From: Chitinivorax sp. B
Lineage (GTDB): Bacteria > Pseudomonadota > Gammaproteobacteria > Burkholderiales > SCOH01
Length of the DNA: 64,000 nucleotides
Assembly (NCBI RefSeq): GCF_005503445.1
Contig: NZ_SCOH01000009.1
Coordinates: 62,001 to 126,000, forward strand
Reading direction: 5' to 3'
The translations under genes and the position numbers were made by a program. Below the pieces are notes generated by a model. That model was not told the DNA's origin. It worked only from the letters and a program-made list of their open reading frames with translations, and searched no databases. The first letter of the stretch is position 1, and the number at the start of each line of letters is the position of its first letter. Positions 37,566-46,900 of the stretch are shown here, piece after piece.

Positions 37566-38378
37566 ATGCAGAACATTGAAGAATTTGAAGACACCGCACA
37601 CCCCGATCATGAGATCGATGATCGGCAATTTGTTACCGCCCTGGCCAGAGGATTGGATGTCTTACGCTGCTTTACTGTGGGGGATCGTGTGCTGTCGAAT
37701 GGCGATATTGCCCGACGTACGCAGCTGCCCAAATCCACTGTATCACGGCTGACTTATACTCTGACCAAGCTTGGCTACCTTCAACAGCTACCTGATTTGG
37801 CTGGATATCGAGTAGGCCCGTCTGTATTAGCCTTAGGCTATGCCGCCACTGGCAGTATGCGGGTACGCGAACTAGCCCGACCACTCATGCAGGATCTGGC
37901 GGATTATTCCAATGCATTGGTCTCGCTGGCGGCACGGGACCGATTGGATATGATCTATTTGGAAAACTGTCGCAGCCGATCATCAGTCACATTACGGCTG
38001 GATACCGGTATGCGGATGCCCATCGCCACTACCTCAATCGGCCGAGCCTTCCTGGCGGGCTTGCCACAAGCAGAGCGGCAGTTTTTGTTGCAGCACCTGG
38101 AACGCCGCGCTGGCCAACGATGGGCAGAACAACAAATCGGCATTCGCGCTGCCATGGAGGACTATGCACGACGTGGCTTTTGCTTATCGATAGGAGAATG
38201 GAAGCGGGATGTGAATTCAGTTGCGGTACCGCTGATCATTCCGGAGCTTTCTGACGTTGTAGTTTTCAGTTGTGGCGGGCCATCATTTTCAATCAAGCCT
38301 CGACAATTGACGGAAGATCTGGGCCCCAGGTTGGTGTACCTTGTCCAGCATGTTGCAGGACTGCTGGCGGAACCGTGA
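37566..38378 (+). CDS. IclR family transcriptional regulator, likely controlling the gcdH operon
   Basis: 270 residues. An acidic 20-residue start precedes the winged helix (FVTALARGLDVLRCFTVGDR, then LSNGDIARRTQLPKSTVSRL near 45-65). The IclR effector domain follows, with VRELARPLMQDLADYSNALV, PIATTSIGRAFLAGLPQAER and GFCLSIGEWKRDVNSVAVPL, in good order. It is transcribed away from gcdH across a 266-base shared region, the usual layout for a pathway-specific regulator; this is inference. I could not identify a clear operator dyad there. The effector may be glutarate or a lysine-breakdown intermediate. Confidence 0.9.
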   Translation: MQNIEEFEDTAHPDHEIDDRQFVTALARGLDVLRCFTVGDRVLSNGDIARRTQLPKSTVSRLTYTLTKLGYLQQLPDLAGYRVGPSVLALGYAATGSMRVRELARPLMQDLADYSNALVSLAARDRLDMIYLENCRSRSSVTLRLDTGMRMPIATTSIGRAFLAGLPQAERQFLLQHLERRAGQRWAEQQIGIRAAMEDYARRGFCLSIGEWKRDVNSVAVPLIIPELSDVVVFSCGGPSFSIKPRQLTEDLGPRLVYLVQHVAGLLAEP

Positions 38379-38454
38379 TATTCATACAGAATTACCTTGG
38401 TAAACCATCGCAATCACTCCCACCTCGTTTCTATCTGGTAACAGGTCGTATCCA

Positions 38455-38487
38455 AAAAAACGCCGCATCAACTATGCGGCGTTTTTT
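38455..38487. terminator. Bidirectional intrinsic terminator
   Basis: CGCCGCAT and ATGCGGCG form a perfect 8-bp stem (loop CAACT), extended by a run of A on the left and T on the right to about 14 pairs. It separates the convergent IclR and DUF1631 genes. Confidence 0.92.
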
Positions 38488-38502
38488 GGAGTAACAAGTC
38501 GA

Positions 38503-40890
38503 TTAAGCCGTCGCACCACTCTTCAACGCATCAAGCATGCTGCTGACGGCACGATCTACCAGTGCCGATTCTTCCACAATCACAGCACTGCCAGAACGAA
38601 GCTTGGCAGCCAAACCTTCCAGCGAAATCGACATCGCATTCAAACCTTGCCGGTTAGTGAACAGATACATGTTCTTCATCGGACTGACCCATGCCAGTTT
38701 AGCCCGCATCGCCGTGTCCTCATGGCGGAACTCGATCCATGCCCCACGTTTCAGGTTAGCCGCCATCGCATCATACGGATCGGCATCCTGAATTGCCGGC
38801 TTTGGCGGCACCAACTCCTGAATCGCGGCCACATCATCACTCATCCGCCGTGCATTGGCTGACGCAATCAGATCCAGTTCAAAGTTGCTGGCACCTACGG
38901 GTGCAGCATTGAAATGCTCCACTGGCATCAACTCTTTGGCCTCCGCTACCGGAGCAGTCACACTGGCCAATAACGGGGCCGGGGCAAAAATCGGCTCGGC
39001 TGGCGCAGCTTGGGGCACCTCTACCTGTTTACCCGGCATACCGGACTTGATCGCACCGGCATGACATTGAACGAGAGCTGCAAAGAACTTCTCGCGGGAC
39101 TCTTTCGGCGTCTGATTGATCTCCAACGCAGCTTCCAGCTTCTTCAGCATCGGTGGCAGCAGGCTGACCAAGCGCATCCGCTCCTCGGGTGAACGCTTTG
39201 GTTGAACACTCCAGATCAGATCATCCATGGTTTGCAATGCATTGCGCCAGTTATCGCTGTCTACACCGTCTTTGACGTAGACGGACAACATCAGATTGTT
39301 CCAGTGCAGTGACAGGAATTGCGCAATGACATCGGGCATGTCACCAACGGCGATACGCCGTTTGACTTCGTCTTCCACCGACACCCGAGCCAACTGCAGC
39401 CATTCACGATCATAAATGACCTTGGCAGAGTTTTCAGCACGTTCGTGCGCCAGCTGTTCCTCTTCCGCCAGAAAAGCTTCCAACTCTTGACGGGCTGATT
39501 CGAAGATATCGAAGTTTTCTTCAAACTCTGACAGGATGCGATGGATGATTTCTTCGATCTTGCAGTAAAGGCGATCTCCCTCACCTTCTGTCTCATTCCA
39601 CCCCAAAGCAGCCATTGCCAGCGTATCAAGCAACTGACGCGCAGGATGGGTCTTTTTGGAGAAGAACTTCTTATCCAACATGGCGACCTTCAGCACCGGA
39701 ATCTGTAAGCGCCCGATCAGCGCTTTCATCTTGTCCGGAATTTGTCGATCGTCAAATATGTAGTCAAACAGCATTGCGACGATGTCGATAGTCATTGCAT
39801 CGACTTGTGTCGCCCCCTGCCCCATGACCGATCGCTTCACATCGCGAAGGATATTGCCACTTGCGGCCAGGCTTGGGTCAAAATTGGCTCCATCGACAAC
39901 AATGGCTTCAAAATTACCATGTTGCATGGTACTCAATGCATCCAGCACATTGGCATTCAGCTCAGGAAAACCACCATTTCCTGCCGGGGCAAAATTGCTC
40001 TGCGCCAATCCTCCCAACATACTGGCCATACCAGCATCGGTATTACGCGATAGCAGTTGTTGCAAGGTGGCAAACAGCTCTTGATCACCAGCCTGTACAG
40101 CCTGTTGGCTATCAACGGTCGGTACCTGATTCTCAGGCTGCCCAGCAGGACGTTGCGGACGTGGTGCAGGCGCACCAGACGCACGACGGCGCAACATGTC
40201 CGGGGTAATGACTGGAATCACATTGCGATGGACCAAGTGGCTGTTGAGGTCCTTGTAAACCCCTTGAATATCGTCGGATACCAGCTGGTCGAACTGCTTG
40301 AGGATGATCAGTTTGACGTTGACGTTGGATTCCAGCTGATTACATGCATCCTTGAATGCTTCGCAAATCGCCTTGGGACCAAGCGGGTTGTCATCATCTG
40401 ACAGATCAGTTTGATGCATCAGCTCGGCAACCCGATAATCCAGCGCCATCAATTCGTCTGTGCAATTGTTCTTGAGCCGCTTGGCAATATCAGACACCGC
40501 CAACGTGGCTTCAAAGTCATCTGTATCGACAAGGCTCAGCTCCATGGTGGATAGATCCAGCTTCTTGGGCGGAACATCGCCTGCAGTCAAACGTTTGTTG
40601 AAACCTTGCAGGAAATTACGACGGAATTCCGCTTCGACTGCGGAACGATGGGCGAGCGCCTTGCCACGGGCTTCCATATAGACATTGCGCACATCATGAT
40701 TGAGGGCTTTCTCAGCTAACTCAAACAGGGACTCCTCAATGCGATCAAGCATTTTGGATAGCGACTTGCTGAGTAGCTCAGCCGCCATATCCCGACATTC
40801 ATTCAGCAACGAAACTGTATCCGAGCCCACTCTACGAGCCTTGTCGTACTCGCTTAACGAGACAATGTTGTTTGGCGCTGTGTTGTTCAT
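38503..40890 (-). CDS. DUF1631 family protein
   Basis: 795 residues from the ATG at 40890 (MNNTAPNNIVSLSEYDKARR); an in-frame ATG 22 codons earlier has no better ribosome site. It has no signal peptide or membrane helix. Most of it is helical and charged. The C-terminal 100 residues include GAWIEFRHEDTAMRAKLAWV, then SPMKNMYLFTNRQGLNAMS, a PilZ-like or beta-barrel-like ending seen in this family. DUF1631 proteins are common in beta- and gammaproteobacteria and often carry a 'thymidine phosphorylase' label by database error; I see no such enzyme motif. A cyclic di-GMP link through the C-terminal part is possible but unproved: no RxxxR motif is clear. Confidence 0.82.
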   Translation of the reverse strand: MNNTAPNNIVSLSEYDKARRVGSDTVSLLNECRDMAAELLSKSLSKMLDRIEESLFELAEKALNHDVRNVYMEARGKALAHRSAVEAEFRRNFLQGFNKRLTAGDVPPKKLDLSTMELSLVDTDDFEATLAVSDIAKRLKNNCTDELMALDYRVAELMHQTDLSDDDNPLGPKAICEAFKDACNQLESNVNVKLIILKQFDQLVSDDIQGVYKDLNSHLVHRNVIPVITPDMLRRRASGAPAPRPQRPAGQPENQVPTVDSQQAVQAGDQELFATLQQLLSRNTDAGMASMLGGLAQSNFAPAGNGGFPELNANVLDALSTMQHGNFEAIVVDGANFDPSLAASGNILRDVKRSVMGQGATQVDAMTIDIVAMLFDYIFDDRQIPDKMKALIGRLQIPVLKVAMLDKKFFSKKTHPARQLLDTLAMAALGWNETEGEGDRLYCKIEEIIHRILSEFEENFDIFESARQELEAFLAEEEQLAHERAENSAKVIYDREWLQLARVSVEDEVKRRIAVGDMPDVIAQFLSLHWNNLMLSVYVKDGVDSDNWRNALQTMDDLIWSVQPKRSPEERMRLVSLLPPMLKKLEAALEINQTPKESREKFFAALVQCHAGAIKSGMPGKQVEVPQAAPAEPIFAPAPLLASVTAPVAEAKELMPVEHFNAAPVGASNFELDLIASANARRMSDDVAAIQELVPPKPAIQDADPYDAMAANLKRGAWIEFRHEDTAMRAKLAWVSPMKNMYLFTNRQGLNAMSISLEGLAAKLRSGSAVIVEESALVDRAVSSMLDALKSGATA

Positions 40891-41512
40891 GGCTGCACAC
40901 CCGTCGTTCGCACGGCCACAATTAACCGTACCTAAAACCGCCTGATTCGCTGGCAACGCTGTTTTGCCTAGGGGTTAACGGGTGCTGGAAGCTGGTGTCG
41001 GGTCATGCCTTTGGTTAAGACTAGCCCGATTCAACGTGCTTAGCAATCCCGCTATCCTGGGGCTTTCGCCCTGTAGACCGGAAACTTTGCGTCCCCACTT
41101 TTCAGTGAGTTTGCCCTAAAAATAAGACGTCGATTTCTCCGGCATCCTGATCACAGCAAGCACCGAACAACATTGTTCAGCACATATTGCAGGACCATTT
41201 GTGGACACCTTGATCTTGCCGAGTCGGATGACTCGTCGGAGCAGAGTATACACGTTTTTGACGCCAGCATATAAGCAAATATTAAACTATCTGAAAATCC
41301 GGTCAAGCATTAGTCCCAGCCAAACCGATGTTTCATCAGGGTTTCTTGACCGCCCGTCAGCATACATACCCATTACCGGAAATAAGCCCTCAATAAGCCT
41401 TCAAAAAAGTTATCCACACACCTTCAAAAAAGCAATTGTGGATAACTTACCGTTCAGTCCTGGTTAGGCCACAGCGGCTACAATGCTACCATTGCCCAAC
41501 AGGAATTCTTCC
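40891..41512. other. Intergenic region, 622 bases, between DUF1631 and the LEA-type lipoprotein
   Basis: The longest gene-free stretch of the window. It is fairly AT-rich from about 41200. It contains two 12-base direct repeats (CCTTCAAAAAAG at 41398-41409 and 41421-41432) and the inverted DnaA-box pair listed separately. A 29-residue-class short frame near 41201 on the plus strand has no family. The region must carry promoters for both divergent neighbours. Confidence 0.55.
41407..41448. promoter_or_regulatory. Two inverted consensus DnaA boxes
   Basis: TTATCCACA at 41410-41418 and its reverse complement TGTGGATAA at 41437-41445 are both exact matches to the strong DnaA box. Flanking bases extend the pair to a perfect 12-bp inverted repeat (41407-41418 and 41437-41448) with an 18-base centre. 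The pair ends 64 bases before the lipoprotein start. It could be a DnaA-controlled promoter or a titration site; there is no dnaA, dnaN or gidA gene nearby, so a chromosome origin is unlikely. Confidence 0.7.
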
Positions 41513-42013
41513 ATGTCTACACGCCACTGGCTGCTCGCTACGCTCTGTGCCACCACCTTGATGGCTGGTTGCGCTGGCCTATTGCAAAAACCTCAATCCC
41601 CCCAACTCAGCATTGCTGGTCTCAGCTTGGTGGGTGGCAATCTGTTTGAACAACGTTTCGTATTGAAGTTGCGTGTACAAAACCCGAATGACTTCGATTT
41701 ACAGCTGAACGGCATGCGCTACAAGCTTGAATTGGCTGGTCAGGAGTTCGTACAAGGGCAAACCAATCAACCACTGACTATTAAACGGCTCGATTCCGAC
41801 ATTCTTGAGGTCGATGCCTACGTAAAACTGTTTGAACTGTTTAAACAAGCCAAATCGTTAGCGGTAAACGGTAAGGTGCCCTACCGACTGACGGGAGAAG
41901 CTTTAGTGGGGGAAAGCAACTGGCACCTACCATTTGATAAGCAAGGTGAATACGATCTATCTGCACTGGAAAAATTGAAGGGATTCCAGATGCTGCCTAA
42001 CGGGCCGCAGTGA
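41513..42013 (+). CDS. LEA type 2 (WHy-domain) lipoprotein
   Basis: 166 residues from the ATG at 41513 (AGGAA eight bases upstream). A lipoprotein signal ends in LMAGC near residue 20. The mature part is a WHy/LEA14-type beta domain: PQLSIAGLSLVGGNLFEQRF, then VLKLRVQNPNDFDLQLNGMR and YKLELAGQEFVQGQ, with the typical 'NPN' turn. LEA14-like proteins are linked to stress tolerance, but a biochemical role in bacteria is not settled. It should be anchored at a membrane in the periplasm. Its last 17 bases overlap the convergent acyltransferase gene, so both ends are tightly packed. Confidence 0.9.
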   Translation: MSTRHWLLATLCATTLMAGCAGLLQKPQSPQLSIAGLSLVGGNLFEQRFVLKLRVQNPNDFDLQLNGMRYKLELAGQEFVQGQTNQPLTIKRLDSDILEVDAYVKLFELFKQAKSLAVNGKVPYRLTGEALVGESNWHLPFDKQGEYDLSALEKLKGFQMLPNGPQ

Positions 42014-43307
42014 CAACCTGACCGGTGCTGACCGGCCATGCCACTGGCAACTTCTGATTCATCCATGGCTGCATGCGTCGCTCCAGATAGTAAGCGCCAA
42101 CCAGAATAACAGGCAAAGCCGACAGCACACCCGTCAACCCTGCCCATGCCTGACCAGCCTGAATCAGCGGCATGTGAAGCAGATATTGGGCGTAAGACAA
42201 GCCGCCAAGCGGTAGCAACCAACGTGTCAACGCTTGCTGCAATCGTGAGGCGGACGGTTGGCCGCTCAATATCAGAAGTACCAACCCGATTGCCATGAAA
42301 CTGAGTACCCGGCCCTGGAACAGGGTGTGATTCGGCGCAAACATCCGCCACTGTTCAATGGCCAGCACCATGGCCACCATGCCCAACATGCCTGCGGCAG
42401 CCCAGTACTTACTGCGGATCGACATCGGTTGCAATGCAGCCTTTGAGTCATGCCAAGCCATCATCACAAAAAACAAACCTAGCCACAATGCTTCAACCGC
42501 GACCGCAAACCGGGTATTGCCTAGTACCAACGCCGCCAGCAACAAGCCGCTTCCTGTCAGGAACAGTGTGGGGCCACCGACAGAAAAATGGCGCCCATGG
42601 CGACGTTGATGGGCAATCCAGGCGCCTAGGCACCAGCCGATGTACAGTTCCATCACATTCCACAAGTGATGACATTGGTATTCATTCAGCGCAAATGCTA
42701 CGGCACTGATTGCAGCGACAATCAGTAGGGTTCGATGAATGCCAATGCGACGGGTTGACCACCAGAAGACAGGATATAAAAAGTAATAGATCACTTCATA
42801 ACCCAAAGACCATACTGCCGTACTGGGCATGGCATTGGCCAGCCGGCCGCAGACATAGCTGCGATCCCCTAGGAACAACAGATTGGCGATCCAGTCCCAG
42901 GTGGACATGCCTTGCCACCAATCGACATAGCGTGGGACTCCCGCTTCGCGTCCCAACCATATCAAGCCAGCAGCCAATACATAAACAAACAACCAGATAG
43001 GATAGATGCGCCTCGCCCGTAACAACAGATAGACCCATACTCCCCGCACGGAATCCAACGGGCGATGCATGCTGGCATAGTGAATGCTGAAACCGGACAG
43101 TAAGAAGAAGAACAACACCGCCTGATGGGCATAACCGCCAATCATTTCGACCAGCAACGGCATCGCGCCTTCGCCAGATCGGAAACCCAAGACCTGAAGC
43201 AGATGAGCAACGGTGACATACAACGCAGCAAAGCCGCGAGCGGCTTCCAGCGATTCAACCATCGGCGCCTTACCCATCACGCCAGCATGTTGGGTATTCA
43301 CCCACAT
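41997..43307 (-). CDS. Acyltransferase 3 family membrane protein
   Basis: 436 residues. The opening VESLEAARGFAALYVTVAHL, with the conserved catalytic His, and the FFFLLSGFSIHYA segment with the R-R pair in LRARRIYPIWLFVY are typical of acyltransferase 3 proteins. About ten membrane segments follow. These enzymes move acyl groups to sugars, lipopolysaccharide, peptidoglycan or exopolysaccharide on the outer face of the inner membrane. Substrate cannot be told here. The gene overlaps the HD protein gene by ten bases and so is probably translated together with it and possibly dnaE. The acceptor could be a surface polysaccharide. Confidence 0.88.
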   Translation of the reverse strand: MWVNTQHAGVMGKAPMVESLEAARGFAALYVTVAHLLQVLGFRSGEGAMPLLVEMIGGYAHQAVLFFFLLSGFSIHYASMHRPLDSVRGVWVYLLLRARRIYPIWLFVYVLAAGLIWLGREAGVPRYVDWWQGMSTWDWIANLLFLGDRSYVCGRLANAMPSTAVWSLGYEVIYYFLYPVFWWSTRRIGIHRTLLIVAAISAVAFALNEYQCHHLWNVMELYIGWCLGAWIAHQRRHGRHFSVGGPTLFLTGSGLLLAALVLGNTRFAVAVEALWLGLFFVMMAWHDSKAALQPMSIRSKYWAAAGMLGMVAMVLAIEQWRMFAPNHTLFQGRVLSFMAIGLVLLILSGQPSASRLQQALTRWLLPLGGLSYAQYLLHMPLIQAGQAWAGLTGVLSALPVILVGAYYLERRMQPWMNQKLPVAWPVSTGQVVTAAR

Positions 43308-43945
43308 AGCTCCGCAATGGCCTGTCGCAGGTTTTGACGTGCCTGCTGATCCAACTGCCGATGAAAATAATCGGTAAGGTACAAGCGGGGGCGATCAAGA
43401 AAATCCTGCAGTAACGCAGCCCGTTTTTGGCGGAAAATCAAACTAGGTACCCAGCGATATTCCGCACGGACGTTCCGCTCAAATTGGGCATAGACTTCCG
43501 GCCGGCTACCGAGTATGGCCAGATCGATATCCAATAACCAAAGGGCGTCGGGCACGCTCTCCTGAACAGCATGCTGTGTGGCCAGAATCCAGCGCTCTAC
43601 CCTGGCGATCAAACTTTCCGATAAGCCATGGCGCGTTGCAGTATCCCGCCACCACCGGGCACTAGCGGCCTCATTGTCTGATCGCATCGGCTTGTAGATT
43701 GCATCGTGGTACCAGATCGCCAATTCCAGCCCATCGTCACGCTGCAGCACCTGATCCTGGTAGGCGCGTTGTAACCAGTTCAGGCAAGCCGCGATATGCT
43801 CAAATGTATGGTAGTGCCGCGACGATTCATCATAGGCGGACCGTAGCACGAAATACTCTGCATCCATTTCCGCCACACCCAACCGTTGCCATAAGGCACG
43901 CCATTGCGTCAACCACTGATCGTCAGCTGTAGCGGACTGCGACAT
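43298..43945 (-). CDS. HD-domain-like predicted metal-dependent phosphohydrolase
   Basis: About 215 residues, soluble. The motifs SRHYHTFEHIAACL (two His in a HYHTFEH block) and LAIWYHDAIYKP (the HD pair) match the group of HD-superfamily proteins often mislabelled as 'NMDA receptor subunit'. The third motif LLDIDLAILGSRPEVYAQFE, then RNVRAEYRWVP is also typical. Members are predicted to hydrolyse phosphate esters, perhaps nucleotides. The start is either the ATG at 43945 (GGTGA five bases upstream, preferred) or the GTG at 43954; both lie inside the end of dnaE, so expression is coupled to the polymerase. Confidence 0.86.
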   Translation of the reverse strand: MSQSATADDQWLTQWRALWQRLGVAEMDAEYFVLRSAYDESSRHYHTFEHIAACLNWLQRAYQDQVLQRDDGLELAIWYHDAIYKPMRSDNEAASARWWRDTATRHGLSESLIARVERWILATQHAVQESVPDALWLLDIDLAILGSRPEVYAQFERNVRAEYRWVPSLIFRQKRAALLQDFLDRPRLYLTDYFHRQLDQQARQNLRQAIAELCG

Positions 43946-46900
43946 GTTGCTCACCCAGCCATCCCTTCAAACCATTCAACAAATCATCATGCAAAGTGAT
44001 CCGCCATTCGTCACCCAGCACTAGCTCGCACTCTGCTTCACTATTGCTGTATTTGATGCTGATCGGGCAGGCACCATTTTTATATGGTGCCAATAGCGTC
44101 TTCAACTTGTCTGCATCAGCCTGACCATTCATCCGCAATGCCAGTCGCTTGGCAAACTGGCTACGTGCCTCGGCCAGCTCGTATAGGCTATCGGCGATGA
44201 TGCGCATGCCACCGCTGTACTCGTCATGCCGGACATTGGCCTTGACCACCAATAGCGAATCTTCCTTGATCTTGTTGCGGCTGGCATCAAACAGCTCGGA
44301 GAACACAGATATATCGACGGGCTCCGATCCATCATCTAGCTTCACAAACGCCATGCGTCCCCGTTGGGTTTGCTTGATGCGCACTTCCAACACGATACCA
44401 GCCAAAGTCTGCAAGTCTTTTGGGTCTTTGGATGGGCGCAGATCCTTGATCTTGGTCCTGGCAAATGTCCGCACCTCTGCAGCATAGCCTTCAAATGGGT
44501 GACCAGACAGGTAGAAACCAATGGCCAGCTTTTCTTCTGTCAACAGTTTGATCAGATCCCAGCGCGGGCAGTCCACCATTTCCACGCTAGGTGCATCATC
44601 CTCGAACATATCGAACAAGCCGCCCTGATTAGCGTTGGCGTTTTTCTGTTCTGCCTGTTCCATGGCCAGTTGCACGTTGGCCAACAGTCGGCCGCGATGA
44701 TCATCCACGCTATCGAAAGCACCACCTCGGATCAGTGCTTCAATCACACGGCGATTGACCATGCGCTTGTCTGTCCGATTACAGAAATCGAACAGGCTCT
44801 TGAAGGGACCGTTCGCTTCACGTTCCGCCACAATATGCTCAATGGCTGCTTCACCAGTACCTTTGATGGCGCCCAGTGCGTACCGGATCGACTGCATCGA
44901 TTCCGGTACGAAGCGATAGACACTCTTGTTGATATCCGGTGGCAACAGCTCGATCCGGTTGCTGGGGTGTTTCAGATCCTCACGGAACACCGCCAACTGA
45001 TCGGTATTCGACAATTCGGTGGACATGGTTGCAGCCATGAAGGCCGCACAGTAATGCGCTTTCAGCCACGCAGTGTGGTAAGCCACCAAGGCATAGGCCG
45101 CCGCGTGCGATTTGTTGAAGCCATAACCCGCGAACTTCTCCATGTAGTCGAAGATTTCGTTGGCTTTCTCTTCAGAAATGTCCTTGTTGGCCGCGCCTGC
45201 CACAAACGTGGCGCGCTGCTCAATCATTTCCTCGACCTTCTTCTTACCCATCGCCCGGCGCAGCAAATCCGCACCGCCCAGACTGTAGCCACCACACACC
45301 TGGGCAGCCTGCATCACCTGCTCCTGATACACCATGATGCCGTAAGTGGCGGCCAATACCGGCTCCAGCAGCGGGTGCAGATATTCGAACTTGGTACCTT
45401 GCTTACGGGCGATGAAGTCCGGGATCAGATCCATTGGGCCGGGGCGGTACAAAGCCACGAAGGCGATAATGTCCTCGAACAAGTCGGGCTTCGCCTTTTT
45501 CAGCATGTCCTTCATCCCGGTGGACTCGAACTGGAATACCGCAGTTGTATTCCCTTCCTTGAACACCTTATAGGCTTGCTGGTCATCCAGCGGCAAAGTT
45601 TCCAGATTGACTACCCTGCCATCCAGCTGTTTGATGTAGCCCACCGCCAGTTCCAGAATGGTCAGCGTACGCAAGCCCAAAAAGTCGAACTTCACCAAAC
45701 CAACCTGCTCTACGTCGTCCTTATCGAACTGACTGACTGGGCTGGCATCTTCGCCAGAGCCTTGATACAACGGGCAGAAATCCGTCAGGCGACCAGGTGC
45801 GATCAGCACACCACCCGCGTGCATACCCACGCCGCGCGTCAAATCCTCCAGGCTTTCCGCCAGTTCGAATAGTTCTTCGACACCCTCTTCCTGTGCGCGA
45901 ACTTCGGCAATCTGCGGTTCCATTTCCATGGCCTTGGACAAACCAACCGGTTTGTTGGCTTCCAGCGGTACCAGTTTGGAAAGACGGTCGCACAGACCGA
46001 ACGGCAGATCCAACACCCGGCCAACGTCACGAATCACCGCCTTGGACGACATGGTGCCGAATGTCACAATCTGTGATACCGCATCCACGCCGTACTTTTG
46101 CCGAACGTATTCAATCACACGCCAGCGGTTGTCCTGACAGAAGTCCACGTCAAAGTCAGGCATGGACACCCGTTCCGGATTCAGGAAACGCTCGAACAGC
46201 AAGGCGTAGCGCAATGGATCGAGGTCGGTAATCCCCAGGCTGTACGCCACCAGTGAACCCGCACCGGACCCCCGGCCAGGCCCCACTGGGCAGCCATTGT
46301 TCTTACCCCAGTTGATAAAATCGGCAACGATCAGGAAGTAGCCAGGGAAGCCCATCTTGATGATGGTGTCGGTTTCGAACTTCAACCGTGCTTCATATTC
46401 TTCCCGCTTGGATTCACGCTCCACATCATCCGGGAATAGCTGCAGCATCCGCTCCTTCAACCCCTCACCAGCACGATAGGCAAGGTAATCATCCAGCGTC
46501 ATGCCATCTGGCGTCGGGAAATCCGGCAAGAAATACTTACCCAGCTGAATCGTCACATTACAGCGCTTGGCAATCTCCACCGTATTGGCCAGCGCTTCCG
46601 GCACGTCAGCAAACAGCGACCGCATATCATCGGTGGATTTGAAATACTGTTCTTCGGTGAAGTCGCGCGGCCGACGCTTATCCGCCAATACATAACCACT
46701 GGCAATGCACACCCGTGCTTCATGTGCCTTGAACTCTTCACGATTCATGAACTGGATGGGATGCGTCGCCACCACGGGCAAATCCAGTTCGCTGGCCAGA
46801 TGCAGCTGACCTTGCAGAATCTGTTCGTAGATGGGTAGGCCATTACGCTGCAATTCCAGATAGTAAGCATCCGGAAACAGCTGGGCCCACCAGCGGGCAA

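Noticed and set aside
41407-41448. Chromosomal replication origin
   Set aside because: Two DnaA boxes alone, without dnaA, dnaN, gidA or a DnaA-box cluster with an AT-rich unwinding region, do not make an oriC; kept as a regulatory or titration site.
44364-45872. Long open frame (about 500 codons) on the plus strand
   Set aside because: It is antisense to the conserved dnaE core; its translation has no family features. Long antisense frames of this kind arise from codon bias.
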